A stretch of DNA of 64,000 nucleotides from Balaenoptera acutorostrata (GCF_949987535.1 NC_080080.1:60238668-60302667); one strand, 5' to 3'; positions 12,476 through 25,601 are shown, counted from the stretch's first letter. The notes: generated by a model from the letters alone, not told the origin. Numbers and translations are program-made.

Positions 12476-13412
12476 AGATTTAATTAATTTATCTAAGCTA
12501 ATTAAAGCTAATACAATCATACATCTGGCAGGTTACTAAGAAAAACTTTAAATAATAATTTATGTACCTTATTCAAGCTTCTCCATCCTTCCCTTAAATA
12601 TTCATAAACTGAAAAACAAAGATGAACTGGCTTTTCTGTTATCAAAGGATTTTATTAGTAAGATTAATTGCCCCATAGGGAAATGTTTTCCTGTACCACT
12701 GGGAAAAGTTATTACCACTGAAAGTAGTTTGTTTCAAAAACCTATTTAAATCAGGTACTCAAATTTTGACTATTACACTGAAATAACTCTTTAAAACTAT
12801 GTCGGACAAAGCATTTATGTGATTTATTCTTAGCAAATAACATATCATGACAGGTGGTATTAAGGAGAGATTAGCATAGGAGAGTCATTGCTTTTAGTTA
12901 CAAAGAAGAAAATAAGCTGACAATGACCATATGTGAACAATTGAGCAACGGATAAAACTTTTCCCCAGAAAGCATAATGAGATGATAAATGCTGACAAAT
13001 CAATCAGTCAAGATAATATTTATTATGCTAAGATGTTTGTAACTAATAGCTTTCCTTTTGTATACTACAGGGATCACACTACTGGTAATAGTGTAACATA
13101 CTGAGACATAAACCTAATTATAGCTGAAGTAATTAATGACTCACAATGAATGTATGAGGACTTCTCAGTTATTTCCAGCCTATAGCTAAGCAATTGGCTC
13201 TCCAATGCTACAAAAACCTCCCTGTAATAGTTGGACAGTACTTTGGTCTCCCTTTTGTTGAAATTCAAAATAAACAAGTTTCTGATCACTTCTAAACTGA
13301 GAACATGACACAGAATTCTACTTATTCTTCAATCTTAGTATAACAGATTATTATAATTTTTTCATTACACGTAGCAGCAAGGTTCATACTGTTCACAAGG
13401 TCATATAATTAC

Positions 13413-13529
13413 CCTAGGTTTAAGAGGCTTTACTGTTGGAATATCAGTTCCTTCAGCTCTTTGTCTGCTTGAATCAAAAGTCTTCCGTTTTTTAGTGGCA
13501 GTTTTCTGGCAAATAGGTCCATGTTTTTT
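13413..13529 (-). CDS. ZC2HC1A: ZC2HC1A coding exon 3 (residues 31-69, rest of zinc finger 1 and basic patch)
   Basis: This 117-nt exon (39 codons, both ends on codon boundaries) lies between acceptor TTGACAG and donor GTAATT. It begins [17 protein letters not shown]33 and C37 complete a C-x2-C-x11-H-x3-C finger with C18 and C21 of the previous exon. The run K43-K44-R45-K46 is a candidate nuclear-localisation or nucleic-acid contact patch; this role is inference. The exon ends ...TVKPLKPR, running into the P-E-P-P of the next exon. The reading frame is intact. Confidence 0.96.
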
Positions 13530-15621
13530 CTGTCAAGATGAGGAAATACAACATGTCATTTCCTTTTCTACAAAAAGACTATAAAACTTTAAATTGTTAT
13601 TTGAGACCAGTTTAAAAACCTGAAAGATGAAATAAATAATAATCCATAAATAAGAAATGTTTTAGCTAAAATTGTTACAAAATAGAGGTAACGCATGTTA
13701 CAAGTTATCTTTCTCACAACAAGAAAGTATCGATAAGTACTCTCCCAAAATTTTTTTAAAAGTTATTTAATAGTCTCCTGGTTTTTACACTGCTAAGAAT
13801 AAGGAAACTAATGTAAGCAAGTCAAAGCTATTGAAGTGGGGAAAAAGTTACCTTTATTACTAAATACTTGAAAATAGATACTAGAAAAAGGAATGTAAAT
13901 GGAAAACACATTAGCATTAGGATTACAAAAGCTAACATAATAATAATAGTTGGGATTATTCAAGTTAACAAAATAGTAGTTTGTTAACATAAAATATAGG
14001 ACAAGGTGGTCAGGTTTGTGTCCTTACTCCACTATCATCCCTTCCCCCTCTCTGGAACTCAAATTTTCCACCTTTTTTTTTTTTACCAAGGATTTTTCTT
14101 GTGCTACCTAGTGTTCCACTCCTACAGTTTTTGGGTGGGGGGATGGGGGTTTGTTGTTGCTGTTGCTGTTTTAATATGGCTGCCAGCTCATTCAGTCATT
14201 CATATATTCATTTTAAAGACATTACAATGGAAGCTCTCTTAACTGACCTCTAATTAACCTACTGGATAAATAATAATTCTCCTTCCCCTAAATAAAACAT
14301 GTTGACTAATAACACAGAGGATACTAAATGTCCTTTTTTTCTTTTGTATTTTGATAAACAATGAACAAGTCAGAACTGTTAAACATCATCTGGGAAAATA
14401 GGAACCTCAGAACTGGCTGATTCAATGTTATGGAGCCTCTCATATTTTCAATACACAACTGTTTTACATACTTGTTTTTGGATATCGTTCTGACAAACAA
14501 ACAAACAAAAAAAAAGGATGGCTAACGGGCGACTTTCTAGAGATGTCTGTTCTCACATTGCGCTGTATATGTCAAAAGTATGTAGTGCCTGTTCCCAAAA
14601 CTGATGTATACAAATTGTAGTTGTTATCATGATTATATCATTTAATTAAATATTAAATATTAAATAAATACATAAATGAGGGCCAAAAAAAGACAAATTT
14701 TTCCCTGTGAAAACTCAGCTTAATGCTTTGAAAATGGTTTGAAAAATAGTTAATTAATAACAACAAAAAAATTGATGAATTAAGCGTGGGCAAGAAAGAT
14801 TTAAGAAAGAAAGCTGTTAATATTTAAGAGAAGTCTGCAGTCAGATGGACATTGTGGGTCATTAATTCCTCACTGCTTTAAAGAAAAACTGGAAACAATG
14901 AGAGGATGCAAAATAAAATGTAGCAAAACTCTAATCAGCAGACCCATTTTCAAAGAAAAATCTTTATTCCACATCAAAATATTAATAAATACATATTTAT
15001 ATTTGAAGTTACATAAGGCATATTGACTTTCTTATTCTCTATTTAGCTAGAGATTTTATATTAAAATCAGTTAAATGTGCTTCTATTTGTATATACTAAG
15101 CATCTAAAGAATGCGTAATATATTTTAGGTGCACTTTTAACTAAAATAGTTTTTCCTTTGGAATATTTCAAACATACATAAGAATGGACAGAATAGTGTA
15201 ATTAGCTCCATTTACTCATCCCTGCCTCAACAATTACCAACATTTTACCAATCTTGTTTCATCTATCCCAGCCCCAGAACTTTTTCCTGAAGTTTAAAAA
15301 AAATCCCAGACATCATAGCCTTCTTCTTCTTTAAATACATTATTTCTAACAGTATTTCTAAGAGTTTATTTTGGTTTTATTTTTGTTAATAGTCCCACAA
15401 AGGGAGAAACACTTTAATAGTTTAACAGAGAGTAGTTCTGAAGACCAATCAAACTCTGAAGGAAAGAGAGCACTCTGGAAGAATGACAAAGATGGAACTG
15501 ATACTCTTGAGCAATGAATACTAGCCAGTATCTCTTTAAATTATTCCAAAGGTTCTTTCCATTGTCCTGAAGTATTAAACAATTAAAGATCTACCAAACT
15601 CCAAAGGAAAAAGGTACTCAC
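13530..15621. other. Intron 2
   Basis: AT-rich intron. Sequence at about 15150-15320 ('caacaattaccaacattttac', 'cttgtttcatctatccc') resembles an old L1 3' region. Nothing else is recognised. Confidence 0.6.
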
Positions 15622-15695
15622 TAATGCCACCGCAAAGAATGTTCTTCCACAAATCTTGCAAGGTAACAATTCTCCAACTTGGACACTTCCATTTG
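15622..15695 (-). CDS. ZC2HC1A: ZC2HC1A coding exon 2 (residues 6-30, first half of zinc finger 1)
   Basis: The 74-nt exon lies between an acceptor TTTTAG (AG at 15697-15696) and a donor GTGAGT (15621 downward). It supplies two bases of codon 6 and codons 7-30, reading ...VGELLPCKICGRTFFAVAL. It holds the first cysteine pair of zinc finger 1 (C18-x2-C21); the remaining zinc ligands come from the next exon. It ends on a codon boundary. It is too short to stand out as an open frame and was found by its family motif plus both splice sites. Confidence 0.95.
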
Positions 15696-16689
15696 CTAAA
15701 ATCAAAAAGAATGTAGTCAATATACTCAGTGGCTCAAATTGTGAAACTTCCAAATTTTAATGTCTTCACTTAGTTTCATATGTAAGTTGTCAGTCCTTGT
15801 GAAAAATGTCGTGTCATTTTGAAATAAGTAACATCATCAATTAAAATGGGCAGAAGACTTAAAGTTATCAGTGGTCAAAAAGGCAAATGCCAAATACAGA
15901 ATTCATAATTTAAGGAGAACCAAATTGATAATGTTGGAAATATCTGGTTTTCTTCTATTTTAACCAAATCAATTTGTCATAAGTCTCTTAATTTATAGGC
16001 TGTCTCTATTGTAAATTACTGAAGTTTAAAAACCAAATTTAGCTGAAGGTTAAATACATTATTTCTCTTCAAAGCATTAAAAAATAACATTGGTGGCTAG
16101 TGGAATGGAGAAGATGAGTAGGAAAACCCTGAGCTCACCTCCTTCCATGGGCACAACAAAATTACAACTATTTACAGAGCAACTATCATGATGAGAACAA
16201 CCTAAAGACTAGCAGAAAAGATCTTCCACAACTAAAGATATAAAGAAGGATCCACAATGAGACAAGAGAGGCAGAGACATGGTACAGTCAAGACCCACAC
16301 CCCCAGATAGGCTACCCACAAACATGAGGATAATCACAATTGCAGAGGTTTTCCCCAAGGAGCAAGGGGTCCAAGTCCCATTTTGGACTCCCCAACCCAG
16401 GGGGTCCTGCAATGAGAAGATGAGACCCAGGGGGCTTACTTTCGGGAGACCCAGAGGGCTGTGGGGAATAAAGACTCCATTGTTAGAGGGCACACAGAAA
16501 ATTTACATGCTTCAAGACCCAGGGCAGAAGCAGTCATTTTAAACTGGCTTGGGTCAGACACACATGCTGATCTTGGAGAGCATCCCAGAGAGGAGGAGGC
16601 ATGTGGGACTCACCCTGGAGACACAGACCCTGATGACAGCCATTTTTTGGAGCTCATTCTACCATGAGGAATGCTCGTGCTGGCAAGAA

Positions 16690-17170
16690 ACATTATGGAG
16701 TCCTCCCTCTAGCTTTGTAGTGCAAGGACCCAGCCCTACCCACCAGCCAGTCTGCAACAGTCCTTGGGACCCACAGGCCAAGCAGCTAACTGTGGCGGCA
16801 CAGCTTCACCCAACAGTAGGCTGGCAATGACTATAGGCACTTTGATTCCCCCAGCCACCCAGGGACCCAGCCCTGCCACTAGAGAACCCAGGACCCAGCT
16901 CCACCCACCAGAGGGCTGGCACTAACTCCAGAACCTGGCCTCACCCACCAATGGGCAGGCACCAATCACTGGACTCCCTTGGCCCCAGTGATGCCGATCA
17001 GTGGACAGACCATCTGTGAGACACCTTCAGCCAGCCACACCAGGATCCAGCTCTGCCCACCAGTGGACCAGCACTAGCCTTGGGACCCCTAAGCCTTCAC
17101 AATCAGCCACCTTGTGACCTGGCCCTACCTACCAGCAGCTGTCAGCATCCACAAAGGCAGAGCCTGGCAA
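16690..17170. repeat. Imperfect tandem units in the L1 5' region
   Basis: Variants of 'gacccagccctrcccaccag' followed by 'ggctggcaatgac' or 'ggctggcactaac' recur about every 60-80 bp. Local GC is much higher than in the flanks. This is probably the internally repeated promoter region of the L1. Confidence 0.55.
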
Positions 17171-18221
17171 CCAATCAGACCAGGGGCCATCCATGCCTAC
17201 TAGACCACAAATAGAAATCAGCCCACCACAACAGAAGGGCCATGAAACCCACATAGGGGACATTCCTGGAACATAAAGCTCTGGTGACCAAAGGGAAGTG
17301 AGCTGCTGGGATGCACAGGACCTTTCCTATAAAAGACCACTTTAACAAGATCAAGAAATGTAACCAACCTACCAAATACACAGAAATAAAAACAGCAAGT
17401 TAGGCAAATGAGGTGACAGAAGAATTTGTTCCAAAAAAAGGAATAAGATAAAACACCAGAAGAATTAAGTGAAGTGGAACTAAGAAACTTACCCAATAAA
17501 GAGTTCAAGGTAATGATCATAAAAATGCTCAAAGAACTTGGGAGAAGAATGGAAAAACACAGTAAGAAGTTTAACAAAGAGTTATAAGATATAAAGAAGA
17601 ACAAAACAGAGCTGAAGACAACAATAAGTGAAATAAAAACATACTACAAGGAATCAACAGTAGATTAGATGATACGGAGGAATGGATTCAGCAAGCTGGA
17701 AGACAGTAGTAGAAATCACTCAAGCTGAAGAGAAAAAAAAAGAGTTTAAAAAATGAGGACAGTTCAAGGGACCTTTGAGACAACATTAAGCATACTAACA
17801 TTTGCATTATAGGGGTTCCAAAAGGAAAAGGGGAGGCAGAGAACATATTTGAAGACATAATGGCTGAAAACTTCCCTAACCTGGGAAAGGAAACAGATAT
17901 ACAAGTCCAAGAAGCACAGACAGTTCCAAACAGGATCTACCCAAAACCGACCACACCAAAAAGACATCGTAATTAAAATGGCTAAAATTAAAGACAGAGT
18001 ATTAAAAGCAGCAAGGGAAAAGCAACTAGTTACATAAAAGGGAACTTCCGTAAGACTACTAGCTGACTTTTCAGTAGAAACCCTGCAGAGCAGAAGAGAA
18101 TATCATGATACATTTAAAGTGATGAAAGGAAAAAAACCTACAACCAAGAATACTCTACCCAGCAAAGCTATCATTCAGAAAGATAAGATAAAGAGTCTTG
18201 CAGACAAGCAAAAGCTAAAAA

Positions 18222-18557
18222 GGGGCTTCCCTGGTGGCACAATGGTTAAGAATCCACCTGCCAATGCAGGGGACACGAGTTTGAGCCCTCGTCCAGTAAG
18301 ATCCCACATGCCGCGGAGCAACTAAGCCCGTGTGCCACAACTGCTGAGTCTGTGCTCTAGAGCCCGCAAGCCACAACTACTGAAGCCCGTGCGCCTAGAG
18401 CCCATGTTCCGCAACAAGAGAAGCCACCGCAATGAGAAGCCCGCGCACCACAAATAAGAGTAGCCCCCGCTCACCATGACTAGAGAAAAGCCCGCACGCA
18501 GCACGACCCAACACAGCCAAAAATAAAACAAATAAAATAAAATAAATTTTAAATATT
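18222..18557 (+). mobile_element. CHR-type SINE (long class) inside L1
   Basis: It begins GGGGCTTCCCTGGTGGCAC and contains the extra 'agcccgcaagccacaactac' and 'gcgcctagagcccatg' segment that the short class lacks. It ends in an A/T-rich tail. The 12-bp target duplication AAAAGCTAAAAA lies at 18210-18221 and 18558-18569. Confidence 0.94.
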
Positions 18558-20449
18558 AAAAGCTAAAAAAGTTCAGTACCATAAAACCAGCTTTACAAGA
18601 AATGAAAAGGCACTTCTCTAAGTGAAAAAGAAAAAGCCACAACTAGAAATATGAAAGTTATGAAAGGAAAAATCTCATTGGTAAAAGCAAATACACTGTA
18701 AAGGTAGTAGACCAACCACTTATAAAGCTAGTAGAAAGGTTAAAAGACAAAACTAGTAAAAATCTTCTATACGCAAAATAAGTAGTTAAGAAATACCCAA
18801 AAGATGTAGACTATGATGTCAAAAACATTAAACATAGAAGGGGAGTAAAAACTCAGGGTTGTTAAAATACATTCAAACTTAGGAGGACATCACATCAACT
18901 TAAAATAATCACATATATATTGATTGCTATATATAAACCTCCTGGTAACCAAGCTAAAAATCTATAACAGATACAAACACAAAAAACTGAAAGAAATCTA
19001 AACATAATATTAAAGACAGTCATCAAAGCACAAGGAATGAGAGCAAAAGAAGAAGAAAGGAATAACAACAACAACAAAACTACAAACTAAACTTGAAAAC
19101 AATTAACAAAATGGCAATAAGTACATACCTATCAACAATTACACTTAAAGTGTATATGGACACAGAGTGCTCCAATCAAAAGACACAGGGTGGCTCAATG
19201 GATACAAAAACAAGACCTGTATATATGCTAATCAAGAGATTCAGTCCAGATCTAAAGGAACACACAGACTGAAAGTGAGGGAATGGACAAAGGTATTCCA
19301 TGCAAATGGAAATTTTAAAAAAAACCAAGGTAGCAATACTTATATTGGACAAAGTAGACTTTAAAACAATGACTGTAACAAGAGACAAAGTAGGACTTTA
19401 CCTAATAATAAAGGGATCAATCCAAGAAAAAGCTGTAACGATTGTAAATATATATGCACTCAACACAGATGCACCTAAAGACATAAAGCAAATATTAACA
19501 AACAAAAAGGGAGAAATGGACAGCAACACAATAACAGTAGGGGACTTTAACACCCCACTTACATCAATGAATAGATCATCCAGAGAGAAAATCAATACGG
19601 AAACCCTAGCCCTAAACAACACATTAGACCAAATGGTCTTAATAAATATAGAATATTCCATCCAAAAGCATCAGAATACACATTCTTTTCAAGTGCACAT
19701 GGAACATTCTCCAGTAGATCACATGGCAGGCCACAAAACAAGTCTCAGTGAATTTGAGAAGACTGAAATCATATCAAGAAACTTTTCAGGCACATGCTAT
19801 GAGACCAGGAATCAACTACAAGGAAAAAAAACTGCAAAAAACCCATAAACATGTGGAACTAAACAACCAATGGGTCACTGAAGAAATCAAAAGAAGAAAT
19901 CAAAAAAATAACTGGAGACAAATGAAAATGAAAAACTCAATGAACCAAAATCTATAGGTTTCAGCAAAAGCAGTTCTAAGAGGGAAGTTTATAGCAATAC
20001 AAACCTACCTCAGGAAACAGGAAAAATCTCAAACAAACAACCTATCCTTATACCTAAAGGAACTAGAGAAAGAAGAACAAACAAAACTCAAATTTAGTAG
20101 AAGAAATCATAAAGAATATAGCAGAAATAAATAAAATAGAGACTAAAAATAATAGAAAATGTCAATTAAAATAAGAGCTGGTTCCTTGAAAAGCTAAACA
20201 AAATTGATAATGCTTCAGCTAAACTCATCAAGAAAAAAAAGAGAGCGCTCAAATTAAAAAAAAAATCAGAAATGGAAGTGGAGAAGTTACACTTAACACC
20301 ATGCAAATACAAAGGATCATAAGAGATTACCATGAACAATTATATGCCAATAAAATGGACAAGTTAGAAAATATGGACAAATTCCTAGAAATATACAATA
20401 CCCCAAGACTGAATCAGTGCTCATCCAGAGAGGAATGGATAAAGAAAAT

Positions 20450-20495
20450 GACAACACGTGCGGGCGCACGCGCACACACATGCACACACAAATAC
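20450..20495. repeat. CG-rich/(CA)n microsatellite in L1
   Basis: A run mixing GCGCACGCGC and CACACA units lies just after the L1 internal deletion junction, at the position of the 'gtacatatataca' seed seen in related L1 copies. Confidence 0.75.
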
Positions 20496-21300
20496 CACTC
20501 AGCCCTAAAAAATGAAATCTTATCATCTGTGACAAAATGGATGGAACTAGAGGGTATTATGCTATGTGAAGTAAGACAGAGAAAGACAAATACTGTATAA
20601 TTTCACTTATATGTGGAATCTAAAAAACAAATGAACAAACTTAAAACAGAAACACAGTCATAGACACAGAGAACAAACAGGTAGTTGCCAAGGGAGAGGG
20701 GTCGGGGCGGGGAGGAAATAGGTGAGGGAGATTAAGACAAACAAACTTCCAGTTACAAAATAAATGAGTCACAGGTATGAAATGTACAGTGTGGAAAATA
20801 TAGTAAATAATACCTTTGTATGGTGACAGATGATAACTAGACTTACCATGGTGATCATTTTGAAATTTAGAGAAGCATCGAATTACTAAATTGTGTACCA
20901 GGAACAAAAATAGTTTTGTAGTCAAATATACTTCCTAAACAAACTCATAGAAAAAGAGATCAGATTTGTGGCTACCTGGGTGGGGAGGATGGGAAACTGG
21001 ATGAACATCACCAAAAGGTACAAATTTCCAGTAATGAGATAAACAAGTACTAGAGATGTAATGTACAATATGATAAAGATAATTAACAATGTTCTATGTT
21101 GTATATAAAGTTAAGAGATTGGATCCTAGGAGTTTCTCATCACAAGGAAAAAAAAAGTTTTTTTCCCTTTATCTGTATAAGATGATGGATGTTCACTAAA
21201 TTTATTGTGGTAAACATTTCATGACATATAAATCAAATCAGTATGCTGTACACCTTACACAGTGCTCTATGTCAATTATATATATAAAACTGGAAGAAAA

Positions 21301-21500
21301 AAATAAGATAAAAACAGGTGCTACAATTTGGGATGATGAAAACGTTCTGGGGATGGATAGTGACGATAGTTGCACAACAATGTGAATGTACTTAATACCA
21401 CTGAATTGTACACTTAAAAATGGTTAAAAAGGTAAATTTTATGTTATGTCTATTTTTCCACAATACAACATTTTTTTAAACTAAAAAAAAAAAAAAAAAG
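21301..21500 (+). mobile_element. Older L1 3' end
   Basis: The blocks 'gatgaaaacgttctgggga', 'gttgcacaacaatgtgaatg' and 'ccactgaattgtacactta' are typical of an older L1 3' terminus and are followed by an A-run. It directly abuts the longer L1. Confidence 0.8.
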
Positions 21501-23249
21501 TAAGAAATAACCCTGGAGATCAGTGAGGTGGCTCCCTGATATGATTAGGGAGTCTAGAATAAAAAGAATGTTGTCCTCCCCGACAACAGAAGTATTAGGC
21601 TTTAAGGAAAAGATTACCTAGTTACTACGCGTTATGTGAATTGTTCATTATTTTATAAATATAATATTATGTTAAGATTCACTGGACCAACAAATAGAGA
21701 CAATCTGACCTTATGGGCACAACTGATTAAACAAGGAAGAAGTGGCTGCAACTTTTACAAAATCAGAAGTTAATGCATCTATCATGTACTTGCACATAAC
21801 AAATTTCATCACATATACACACACAGAAACTACATTCTTTGGGATCCTACATAACTAAGTCAATTTGTCATTTTATTATCTAGCCAAACATCACACCTAA
21901 TTTATTTCCATACCTGTAATTTTCATAAAAATGACAAAAATGATATCCTTGTATCTTCTGCTGAATTTCTGTTAAAATTCTTTTATCATATGAAAGGCAA
22001 GTAAAAAAACATTTTCTTTTAGAAGTAACAAACTCATGAAAAAAGTACGATTATGGACTTCATGTAACGTGTTGTTCCAAGGCATTTAGTGAGTCCACAG
22101 AAAACTTATCAGGAGAATCAAAAAAGACATTGGTGGGAACGCAATCAAACAGTAACAGAAGAATTGTTTTGTTCTCTCATTCTCCAAGTACTCTACTGCA
22201 CTGTTTCAGTGGTAGATAGATGGAGGCCAAAGTCTGTATGGTGGTGGGTAAGCTGTGAACACTACAAAAGCAAAACTAAGATTTGCCTGATTCGTCCTTC
22301 CCAATAGCAAAGACGAGGTTATTTACGGAGAGAGAGCAAAGCAACTTCATTTATCTGGATCACTTAATTCCATTAACTATCCAAAAAGTTGAAGCAGTTG
22401 CTGGATGGAATCCATTAGGTATATGAAGATTAATGTCTTCATAACGACTGTCAAAGTGATACCACATACTGCATAATCTATTAGGCTTGCCTATTTATAG
22501 TTTTCATGTCTTCCTTTAAATTCCAAACAATAATTTAAAAATTTATCCATATAAAATGTTGAAAAGTACCACTGTGTTACTTGCTTAAAAGTATATTTCA
22601 GTATTTCCTTGTTAAATAGATAACAAAGCGAAATCTTATAAAAAATTAACTATTGAGAAAAATCAATTCAACACATGGAAATAATGTGTGTCTACTTGAG
22701 TACCTACTATCAATACTTGCCAAGCATGTACCAAGTAACAGTGACACAAGGGTGGAGTCACACAATCTTTGCTTCATAAAGCCAACAGTCTACATGATTT
22801 ACTTCTTCACTATATCTAAGAGCCAAATCATCTTCCTTTTTTTTTTAATACAAAAGCTTAAAACTTAATATAACAGCAACTAGAATACTAACATAAAATA
22901 AAATCCAACTCCTGGGATTAATTCCTACAAGTCATCAAACATGTTCAGATTGTCTTTAAAGGAAAAGAAAATTATTATAGCTACAAGGCATAAAAAAGAG
23001 AAAACAGCATTAAAGAGAAAACATTTAAAAATAATTATCACAAAAAAAATTTTTAAGTTATTACTTTATTCAAAATAAAATAAATAAATTTACAGTTTCC
23101 TCTTATAGAGTATAGCCCTATAATCCACAAAATATGTCATGTGTGTTGGTATCAGCATCCCCTGAAAAGAACTTCTACTGACAGGTAACGATAAGCAGCT
23201 TAGGGTTTAGAGTCACACCACCACATTTTGTTCTTATGGCATTCATTAA

Positions 23250-23445
23250 AAGACATGAGAGTGTAGTAGAAAAGGCACTGGAATTTGTCTCATACTATCT
23301 AAATTCACGTCCCAGCTCTGTCACTTAGAGCTATGACTTGCTGGGCAAGATATTTAACCTAAGGTTCACATTCCTCTTGTATAAAATAAGAAAGTTAGAT
23401 TAAATGAACTATGTGGCCTGCTTCTACCTCTATTATGCCATAATA
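23250..23445 (+). repeat. MIR SINE relic
   Basis: The ordered blocks 'gtagaaaaggcactgga', 'cccagctctgtcacttag', 'tgggcaagatatttaacct' and 'tgtataaaataagaaag' follow forward MIR. Confidence 0.8.
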
Positions 23446-25139
23446 AATACAGCATATTTATTTAATAAAATCTACCTTAAGACCACATTAATAAGAAAAG
23501 TAAATGATGATACGACACCTCCCTTACTGATGTTATATTAAAAAAAAAAAAAGTTGGTCACATACAAGAAGGATTAAACCAATTGACCAATTGTGGATGG
23601 TAGAATGAATGTTTCAGGTAGTGTGCAGGATGATGAGGAAATCACTTCCACTTGTCTGTATACAGAACTGAGAATCTGCGAGGACCTACAGCAAAGAACA
23701 TGATGTCTCTCTCCTTGTTGGAAAAGTTTTCACTATATGAACTAGAAGAAAATGTATGACTAATCATATAGGTGGCCTTAAGTTTAACATCTGTTAAATG
23801 AAGATAACATCCGCTCAATCCACCTTAAAATTTAATAGGATCAACTGAGATGTTATATGTAAAAATGTTTCACAACCAATGAAATAAAAAATACTACTCT
23901 CCAGGGCATGCAGGCAAACTCCACTACTTTCTCCTGAGTGGCGAATGCTAGAGAATTGTGTGGCTTATAAAAATACAGTAGAGAGAGATGAAATTCACTG
24001 TAGAAAGAAGCACTCAAATTGATGGACAGAACCAAGTGAATAAGTATTTAATATTCTAAAACTTTAAAGAAGCCAACCTCTCCTTACAAAATTTATCCTG
24101 TACATACTGTTGATTCTGTTATGAGTTACTGTATTGAGTAATTTCAAAATCTGCATGATAATAAGACTTAAAATGGTATCTTTATATAATATTATTATAC
24201 AGGTGATGTGAAATAATATGCTCTTATCTAAAATAGTTATGACATTCTAAAATGTATATATTTAAGAAATAGTATAGAACATTTCCAAAAGAAAAATCTT
24301 GGAAATCAAGAACAATTCTGGGCTCTGTGTTTCATGTCTATTCCTTCACCACTGGTCACTGCTTATCTGAAACCAACCTTTAAAACTCAACAAACCTCTC
24401 TTTTGAAGTACACGGCACCTGTTTTACTACTTTGCTCCTACAATCCTTTTTTAAAACCGAATTACTTCCAGGTCAACAATCTCTAATATCTCACAAGATA
24501 TTCCTTTTCAGCTCATCCTAGATTTCAACGTTTCAACATTCATGCTTAACCTACTCAGCACACAACCTGCACCCTCCACTCCACTTCAGTGACCTGCACT
24601 CCAGTTCAGCAAAAACAACCACTGCTAAAACAACTTAGAAAGATCCACCTCTGGACTCTTAAAATACACAAGCTCCCTCTGGAAGCACAGGCTTCTACCA
24701 TCTACCTCTAAATCACTTTCTTGATCTCAGAGTGACTTGCATTTTCTTGATAGCCCATTCCTGACTGCACTTCCCTTCCTATCCAGTCTGAACCTGACTA
24801 GTCATTTCCACTACTTCTACTAATCACCCTCAAATCCTTTGCTCATGGTCAAATGTTTGGAAAATGCTAAATTAAACACACAGGTTTTCTTAGAACAGAA
24901 CTTCCTAAGTCTTAAAAAAAAAAAAAAAAAAAGACGGAGAAAGATTTAGTATGCTGTTATTTCCCCAACAGAAATCCTTTCTGCCCCTAAAAGGTATTTA
25001 GGACTGATGCCCCGAGTATCATATTTTTTGAAACACTGGCTTACATTTACTGACTAGCTCCTCTCTACCTCTCATTCTCCCCCTATCTGAACTGCAGGCA
25101 AGCTTTATCAGGACTAAACACTATATTAAAACAGACCCA

Positions 25140-25260
25140 TTTGTTGATTCAACAAGTATTTATTGAGCACCTAGCATGAGACAGGAACTGTTCTAGGAGT
25201 TAGGCAAACAGTGATAAAAAAACAAAGACCCTGATCTTATGGAGCTTCTATTCTTTAGAC
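25140..25260 (+). repeat. L2-type relic
   Basis: The blocks 'caacaagtatttattgagca', 'ggaactgttctaggagtta' and 'ccctgatcttatggagctt' match a widespread old mammalian repeat that I assign to the L2 3' end. Confidence 0.65.
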
Positions 25261-25376
25261 AAAAAAAAAAAAAAAAATGACTTTTTTTCACTACCTGACA
25301 TTTTATATATTTTGCTATGTGTGTGTTTGAGAAGTGGGTAAGATCAGTGAAAGCTTCTTTAATAAGGAGGCATTAT

Positions 25377-25601
25377 GTGCTCTAGAGCCCGCGAGTCACA
25401 ACTACTGAGCCCGCTTGCCACAACTACTGGAGCCGGTGCGCCTAGAGCCCATGCTCCGCAACAAGAGAAGCCACCGCAATGAGAAGCCTGCGCACCACAA
25501 CGAAGAGCAGCCCCCACTCACCGCAACTAGAGAAAGCCCGCGAGCAGCAACGAAGACCCAAAGCAGCCAAAAATAAAATAAATAAATTTATTAAAAAAAA
25601 A
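25377..25601 (+). mobile_element. CHR-type SINE, 5' truncated (long class)
   Basis: The copy starts inside the element at 'gctctagagcccgcgag' and keeps the tRNA-unrelated body and A-rich tail, but the tRNA-derived head with boxes A and B is gone. A poor target duplication (ATTATGTG/ATTATATG) may flank it. Confidence 0.85.

Larger units (their letters stand above)
8756..13412. other. Intron 3
   Basis: It holds a reversed L1 (8945-10490), a forward L1 piece (10620-11000), a MER20-like relic and a MIR relic. From 11.0 to 12.0 kb I see only unassigned sequence. Several frames there stay open by chance with no splice or family support. Confidence 0.7.
16085..21300 (+). mobile_element. Long L1 (5' region, ORF1, part of ORF2, 3' end), internally deleted
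   Basis: In order: a GC-richer 5' region with imperfect ~70-bp repeats (16.5-17.25 kb); ORF1-like sequence from about 17.36 kb ('gagttcaaggtaatgatc', 'ccaagaagcacagacag'); an inserted SINE; the ORF2 endonuclease region (an open stretch 19300-19848 with the GDFN motif); the early reverse-transcriptase region to about 20415; then a jump to the ORF2 C-terminal end and 3' untranslated region ending near 21295. Most of the reverse transcriptase is missing. ORF1 and ORF2 are broken, so it is dead. It sits in ZC2HC1A intron 1, antisense to the gene. The left boundary is uncertain. Confidence 0.8.

Noticed and set aside
19300..19848. A 182-codon open stretch with a GDFN motif
   Set aside because: It is the endonuclease part of a dead L1 ORF2, not a host gene.
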